Below, in pieces: positions 58,788 to 64,000 of a stretch of DNA of 64,000 bases. The DNA is from Allomyces arbusculus (lineage: Eukaryota; Blastocladiomycota; Blastocladiomycetes; Blastocladiales; Blastocladiaceae): positions 124,001 to 188,000 of the forward strand of contig JADHYV010000044.1 in the NCBI GenBank assembly GCA_027604705.1, given 5' to 3'. A program made the position numbers and the translations under genes. The stretch's first letter is position 1. The number at the start of each line of letters is the position of its first letter. Under the pieces are notes generated by a model, which saw only the letters and a list, made by a program, of their open reading frames with translations, was not told where the DNA came from and did no database searches.

Positions 58788-60137
58788 ATGGGCGACAACA
58801 GCGATATGTAATTGACCGGACCCGTCACCCAACATTTCCGCCCAAGACCTTGATCCTGACTTTCACACGCACCCTGTTCTTCCTCGACGCTAGCCGCCTG
58901 CGGCACATCCAGAGCCTCTTCGCCTCGCTCCCCGCGACTCGCACCACACCCAACCCCAACGAGTACGAGATCCCACTCGCCCTCGCGAGTCCCGCATCCT
59001 CGCACCTGTCGACCGGCACGGGCGGTACCAGTGGCGGGAATGGCACCGGATCGAGTTCCACAGGCACGGCCGGGGCTGCTGTCTGGGGTCTGATCTTGAC
59101 GGTCATTCTGCCACCAGCGTTCCCGGCGGTCGCGCCGGACTTGACGCTCTCGCCGCCGTGCGTGCACCCGATGGTCGAAGGGAATGTGCTGCTGTGGGAA
59201 CGCGCAGGCGGGCGCGATCCATGGTCCCCGACGCGGAGTTGGCTGGGGCCATACGTCGCGCAAGGTACGGCACGGGCGAAGATCTCTCAATTCCCGCTCA
59301 AATACGGCACCACATCCTGACGTTCTCTTTGCGCTACATCCAGTTGTCCAAGAACTCACCGCGCGCCCACCCGTGAAACTCTCGGGCCACGCCGCGACCC
59401 TGCAACCGCGCGCGACCCCTCGTCCCACCTCCATCGCCTCCCCGCAACAACGCAGCGCCTCGATCGACGCGGGCATGCTCACCACCCCACCCACCCGGCC
59501 CACTTCCATGTTCGCGACCCCGTCGCCACTGAGCACCGCGACCACCCCGCTCCGCCGCGGCCGCCTCCCGCCGCCCTCGTCGGACTCGATCCCAATCGAT
59601 GAATGGCGCTTGCCCGACTCGGAACCGGACCTGGCGTTCTTGAACCGGCACGACGAGGCGCTCGACGTGCATTTTGCCGCGTCCGTCCCGCGCGTGCGGC
59701 ACATGCTCGATGTCCGCGCGGATTTGATCAAGGCAAATGCGCAAGTTGCGTCACAAGTGGTCGAGGTCGGGAAATCGCGGGCGGTGCCGCAACTCGCCCG
59801 TGCGAGGGCGTTGCAGGCGTCGGTCGCCGACGCGCGCGATGCGTGGATGAAGTTGAATGACCGGCATGCGGCGCTGGCGAACGGGAAGTACGCGTTGCCG
59901 GCGCTGTTGGGGGAGGTGCGGGCTGCGGCCGACGCGGCGGATGCGGAGAGTGACCGGATTCTGGCCAAGTGGGACGGGGAGGCCGAAGGGGTGGTCAAGG
60001 CGTACAGAGCCGCGCGGAAGCGGTATCATGTGTTGATGGCGCGGTTGGAAGTCGTGGAGCAGGCGGGGACGGCGGTCGTGGGGCCGCCGTCGCCGGTTGC
60101 GGCCGCGGGTGGTGGGGGTGGCGGCATGTGGCGGTAG
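58788..60137 (+). CDS. VPS37: ESCRT-I subunit Vps37 (VPS37A-like, UEV plus Mod(r))
   Basis: Subunit of ESCRT-I that sorts ubiquitinated cargo into multivesicular bodies. Three exons, 58788-58807, 58894-59264 and 59344-60137, 394 residues, phases agree. The first exon is only 20 bp (MGDNSD plus two bases) and its GTAATT donor pairs with a pyrimidine-rich GACGCTAG acceptor. The N-terminal half is UEV-like (LILTVILPPAFPAVAPDLTL, CVHPMVEGNVLLW) as in VPS37A, and lacks any catalytic Cys. A Pro/Ser/Thr-rich linker follows. The C-terminal Mod(r) helical hairpin spans about residues 210-365 (FLNRHDEALDVHFAASVPRV, LNDRHAALANGKYALPALL, AESDRILAKWDGEAEGVV). The end is Gly-rich (GGGGGGMWR). An alternative unspliced upstream start lacks an ATG. 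Confidence 0.82.
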
Positions 60138-60429
60138 AAGTGTTTGTTACGAGATATGAGAGGAAGATGATTGGGTTTTTTGTTATGAAGTCGCGTTGAA
60201 TGCCAGGAAATGTTGTGCGCATATCGAAGATTCGCAAGTCGCATCAGCTCCTGCATTGTTCGAGCTCGCTGGACTGAAACGAGCGCGGGTCGCCATGAAC
60301 CGCAACAAAATGCGACGAGGAAATACCGTTGGACTAGGACACCTCTTGGCAACAGCTGTTAAATTACATTGTCGATTCCAGGCTGGCCAAGACGGTCTGT
60401 ATGGGCCACGGTTGCCTGTCGAGATTGCT

Positions 60430-60530
60430 AAATGACACGCAGGCGGGCGTGCAGGTTCGCGAAGAACTCGGGAGCTTGCTGGCCGAGGTGGAGAAGATCC
60501 GTATTTCGAAGCGCGGTAAGTAGTTTGGGA
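60430..60530 (+). pseudogene. Orphan C-terminal fragment of the F-box/LRR family
   Basis: Plus-strand reading ELGSLLAEVEKIRISKRGK at about 60460-60525 matches the family end seen in the copies at 35.6 kb (ELASLLADVEKVVGAEHVAL) and 41.1 kb (EIAGLLVGMEKAG). Nothing upstream in frame belongs to the family, so it is a stray piece. Confidence 0.5.
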
Positions 60531-61140
60531 GAGTGTGCCTGATTTGCCGCTCCACGCTGAGGCAAGCCGTGCCCCCGCTGATGGATAGGCGTCAAGAAAA
60601 GTGGTCCCAAAACCGCGATGTTCAAACACTCATCAGACCGTCGCTTCCATGAGTGAATGTAACTGCTTTGTGAATTGAAGCTTCTTTGCTCGCCAGTGGT
60701 CCATAATCGACTCTTGTACATGTAGGTGTGGTAGTGCTTGCACTTGACGTGTCTACGTATCCTCCCAGGCACCCAGCGCACGAATTTGTGGACGTTCTCC
60801 ATTCTATATACAGTATCGCAACATGGCCCTCACATTAAGTTGCATGCAATTGCGCGAGCAGCACAGGATTGTCCATCCCCACGGCCATTTAAGATTATGA
60901 ACGCCATAGGCGTATATTGCTTTTTACAAGGTGATGCTTGGAAGAACAGACACAGCGCTGACTTCTCACAGGCAACGTCCCTTCAATTTTTTTCGGGCAT
61001 CCTCAGAGATCTTCTTCCCACGATCTGCCGAACGGTTGCAAGGCACATGCCGTTCATGCGGTCGACGACCGGCGGACGGGATGGTGTGGGAGGCGACAAC
61101 GTGGATCCATGATGATGCGTTGTTAATTGATGTTTAAGCA
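60531..61140. other. Intergenic region, nothing recognised
   Basis: Short frames only; no domain, RNA gene or repeat apart from the 11-bp units starting at 61149. Confidence 0.4.
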
Positions 61141-61148
61141 GAGCAACC

Positions 61149-61192
61149 GCTCACAAAAGGCTCACAACCGGCTCACAACCGGCTCACATCCA
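61149..61192. repeat. Four 11-bp TCACA-type tandem units
   Basis: GCTCACAAAAG, GCTCACAACCG, GCTCACAACCG and GCTCACATCCA in direct succession, about 150 bp ahead of the ATG of the F-box/LRR copy. The consensus differs at two or three positions from the repeat at 10686-10707, which precedes the related copy there. Confidence 0.65.
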
Positions 61193-61342
61193 CAGTCTTG
61201 ACTCTTGTCTCCTCTTTTCATTCGAAAGCCTGCTATCGCCAACTTCTCGGCGACGCGCCTCCTCTCGTGCCGCATGTTGTCTGTCACCAGCCCACTGTCG
61301 TCTTCCCGTGGTCGCGTTCGCCGTCGGAGTTCTGCTCACGCC

Positions 61343-62757
61343 ATGCCCAATGCTGGAGACCACGAGCAACCAAGCCAGCTTCTGCGACTACCCGCTGACG
61401 TGCTCAGTCGCATCATCACTTTTCTGTCTGTCACCCCAATCTGCGATGTTTGGGAAGTCGACCCAAATGCAGACGTGTTTACTCATAGCAATGAACAGGA
61501 CGTGGTTGTTGAATCCCTTGTGCGGCTCGCGCTTGCTGCCCCTGATCTATACGCGCCGTGCTAGTGCTTGTACTGGCGCCAAGGCGTTCCGCCAAGAGTC
61601 ATTGCACCACACCAGGTCAGCAAACAGGTTTGACTCAAGCTGATGTGGGCCGGGTCGCATACCTCGTGTTTAAAGTCGCAATGCATCCATTCAATGGTAC
61701 CTGATCCTGCCTCTGCGCGCAAGCTCTCTCCTCGGCCCAGTTCAAGTGGCAGCAACAACTTTTCTGCAGACGACGTTATCAGTGATATATTTCGAGATGA
61801 TGCGTCGTTTCCTGCTTTCAGCTCAATTCTTGAATATGCACCCTTGACGCTGAGGGGGTTGCACTTTGTGCAAGCCAAGATCCTGCCTGATTTGCGTGTT
61901 GCGACAATAGCGCCATCTTGCCCAGGCTTGCGTCTCTCACTTGATTTTCCATCGGGTGGTGTGCGCCAACATTCCTCGGCGCTGTGCTGGCGCACCTCCC
62001 ACGCACAGAGCTTGGCTGTCCACGTTGTCGCGTGCTGTGTGCTGCCTGAAGGAGCTGACACTCTCGAAAATGTCATGATGCATTACGCACCACAGTTAGG
62101 GATTCCGAGTTGACTTGATGATGCGCAAGAACCTTGCCAGAACAGTTGCCCCTACTCAATCGGCTTGTTGTGCATTCCTCTCTCAACGCCGGCACTTCGT
62201 GTTGAGTTTCCATGCTGGGCTCGGGACATGTTCCAAACGCTGCCGCTCGCACCAACGTTGCCCCGCCTCAGCCTGTATTCCAAGCTTCAGATGATGGACG
62301 GTTTCGAGTTCCTTGTCGACAGACTCCCAGCGTCGCTCCAATACCTCGACTTGGATTCTTGCCCACATGTTGTCGGACTGCGACCATTGCTGTTCTGTCG
62401 CGGCAGCTCCGTTGCAACTTGTCAAGCTTGATCTCTCTGGCACGGGTCTGACTGACAATAATCTGGAACGATTGGTGCGGCTCTTGCCAAGTTACCACCA
62501 AAATTGGTTCGGCTCAATGTGTGCGCCAACGATAAGCTGGACGACATTGAAGTCGAGTAAGTTGCTACCCTGCCTATCTCTCTTCGGACCCTGAGCTTGT
62601 CCAATATGGGCATTGGCGACAGCTTTGCGGCTGCATTACTGGATCGCATGCCGATGCGGAATGCCGAGTGGCGTCGAATACGTTTGTTGATTGACAACAC
62701 GACTGTGTCGGATGACGCGGTGGAACGGCTCAAGCGGAAGTTTGATGTTGCTGTTTG
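61343..62757 (+). pseudogene. F-box/LRR copy related to the 10.7-kb copy, probably broken
   Basis: The ATG at 61343 opens an F-box (QLLRLPADVLSRIITFLSV) and continues to LVRLALAAPDLYAPC, where the frame ends. The matching copy at 10.9 kb reads on (FVRLALAGPDLYAQCLRAV), so bases seem to be lost here. Further pieces are DVGRVA near 61645, LPRLSLYSKLQMMDGFEFL near 62260, LDSCPHVVGLRPLLFCRG near 62350, LQLVKLDLSGTGLTDNNLER near 62410 and LRTLSLSNMGIGDSFAAALL near 62578. The end, VSDDAVERLKRKFDVAV, closes at 62757 and resembles the end of the LRR gene at 63039 (VSEAALVHLRRSFDVTIV). Frame changes lack consistent splice sites. Confidence 0.55.
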
Positions 62758-63038
62758 AGTTTGTTTACTGCGATATTTCATGATCACAGCCAGTCTGAAT
62801 TTGATGTTGTCTTGATTGATACTTGATGCTGCCAACCATAGCTAGTGTAAGCGCTGTCATTTGCACAAAGCCATCTCACTCGACAGAACAAAGGCGGTGT
62901 TCAAGCGTCCATGTCTCCACTCACATGCTTGAAATAGCGGCGCACCTTGCCCACGGCCATTGAAGCTCTCCATTCTTGCTCCCGCGTCTCTCAACTGGTT
63001 GCGGTGTTGATGAACTGGCGGCTTCCATTGAATGAATA
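62758..63038. other. Spacer between convergent LRR loci
   Basis: Tail-to-tail gap of 281 bp between the relic ending at 62757 and the LRR gene ending at 63039. No feature seen. Confidence 0.4.
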
Positions 63039-64000
63039 TCACAACACGATTGTAACATCAAAACTGCGACGCAGGTGCACGAGCGCCGCCTCCGACACAT
63101 AGCGCGCCTGAATGGTGATTGCCGCCATTTTACGCGACTTCACATTGCGCACCGACTCGAGCATGCCTGCCACCATCCCATCTGTCACATGCATCCCGGC
63201 AACATTGAGCACGCGCAACGCTGGCGGTAGCGCTTCGGTCCACGCAACGCGCGTCGCATCCAACAGCTTGGACTTCCAATGGAAACCAGGGATTGTCGCA
63301 TTATCCCGGAGATTGAGTTCACGCAGAGTCGCCGGCCATTGAGCAGCGAGGACCGCGAGATCGGCGTGATCGAGCTGGCACTGTGGCACTCCCAACACCT
63401 CGAGCCGTGGCGGCATGTGTGACGCGAGCACAGAGACCATGGGCGTCCCACCGAGCGGGATGCACGACAATGTCAGGTGCATGAGCGAGGCAGGCAGTTG
63501 CGCAATCAGATGCAGGAGGTCGTCGTCTTGCGGCGGCACTAGCGCGTTTGCGGAGATAGTAATCGACGAAAGAGCTGGCGCAAGAGCGAGGTAACGGTAG
63601 CCCGCTGACGGGAAATGACCCTGAGTATGGAAATCAATAGCACGCGTTGCGGTCGGAAGCGCAGCTAGCAACGTGCAAACTGTGACGGTTGACACGTCCA
63701 GGCGACGCCAATTTGACATGTCCACGCGCAGCTCCTCGACGGTCGTTGGCATCGCAGTCGCGAGCCGTGCGCACGTGTCATTGGCGTTGTCGTTATCTAG
63801 GTCTATCGTGAATTGCAATTTGTGCAGACTGTGCCGGGGCAGGGCTCGAATGACGTTGTCAAGCCCCTGAAGTGAGACTCGGTTGAGCGAGAAGGAGGTC
63901 AAGTTGGGAAGACGCGCAACGAGTCGAGCCAGCGCTGGAAGCGTCTGGGCATGCATGACTTCGTTGCCCAGCACGGCAAGCTTGGTCAAGGTCGGCGAGA
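63039..64000 (-). CDS. Leucine-rich-repeat protein, C-terminal part, open at window end
   Basis: An uninterrupted minus-strand frame of at least 316 residues that continues beyond the window. It consists of regular LRRs of about 24-28 residues: LARLVARLPNLTSFSLNRVS, LHKLQFTIDLDND, ALSSITISANALVP, LPASLMHLTLSCIPLGG, MPPRLEVLGVPQCQLDHADL, WPATLRELNLRDNATIPG and LPPALRVLNVAGMHVTDGMV. It ends with KMAAITIQARYVSEAALVHL and RRSFDVTIVL. The N-terminus is missing from view, so an F-box cannot be confirmed. It is better preserved than the related relic that converges on it from the left. Confidence 0.75.
   Translation of the reverse strand, partial: SPTLTKLAVLGNEVMHAQTLPALARLVARLPNLTSFSLNRVSLQGLDNVIRALPRHSLHKLQFTIDLDNDNANDTCARLATAMPTTVEELRVDMSNWRRLDVSTVTVCTLLAALPTATRAIDFHTQGHFPSAGYRYLALAPALSSITISANALVPPQDDDLLHLIAQLPASLMHLTLSCIPLGGTPMVSVLASHMPPRLEVLGVPQCQLDHADLAVLAAQWPATLRELNLRDNATIPGFHWKSKLLDATRVAWTEALPPALRVLNVAGMHVTDGMVAGMLESVRNVKSRKMAAITIQARYVSEAALVHLRRSFDVTIVL

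Overview
The window is eukaryotic. It is GC-rich and gene-dense, and most genes are cut by many very short introns (about 60-100 bp) with GTACGT/GTACGC-type donors. It encodes Rat1, Alg7, Scj1, Atg8, eL14, Vps37, a mitochondrial EF-G2 and an LCB kinase, alongside proteins that are unusual for Dikarya: a MyTH4-FERM myosin relative and a family 10 fucosyltransferase. The most economical reading is an early-diverging, probably zoosporic fungus such as Blastocladiomycota or a chytrid. That placement is inference from gene content and not from a marker phylogeny. Exon models were built by hand from splice sites. Every multi-exon model quoted with a total length closes in frame across all of its junctions.

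Layout. 1-15 kb: 3' part of RAT1 (+), a low-coding stretch, a two-finger zinc-finger gene (+), mitochondrial MEF2/GFM2 (-), a decayed F-box/LRR copy (+) and a secreted two-domain protein (-). 15.9-22.2 kb: a ten-exon gene (-) for a 1900-residue myosin-like protein with a myosin VII/XV-style tail (MyTH4-FERM-SH3-MyTH4-FERM) and a collapsed motor. 22.5-27.5 kb: an LRR gene or relic (+), a fossil of a DIRS-like retroelement (-) and a GT10 fucosyltransferase (-). 28-34.5 kb: a small hypothetical (+), SCJ1 (-), ATG8 (-) and an Alba/Rpp25-like gene (+) sharing a 438 bp divergent spacer, and a hypothetical (-).

35.6-50.4 kb is a cluster of F-box/leucine-rich-repeat paralogues. One copy is intact (814 aa), one is nearly whole but frameshifted, and several are relics on both strands, with an LCB4/5-type lipid kinase (+) inside. 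More relics or copies lie at 10.7-13.2, 22.5-24.6, 60.4, 61.3-62.8 and 63.0-64.0 kb. They form at least three subfamilies, which points to local birth-and-death evolution.

51.8-60.1 kb returns to housekeeping genes: an ABC-class ATPase of unknown role (-), ribosomal protein eL14 (+), ALG7 (-), a small single-pass membrane protein (+) and a VPS37A-like ESCRT-I subunit (+). The genes do not form a pathway cluster. SCJ1 and ALG7 both serve ER glycoprotein biogenesis, and ATG8 and VPS37 both serve membrane trafficking and degradation, but they are only loose neighbours. The most interesting locus is the pseudo-myosin. Next come the F-box/LRR cluster and a zinc finger that is only made by splicing.
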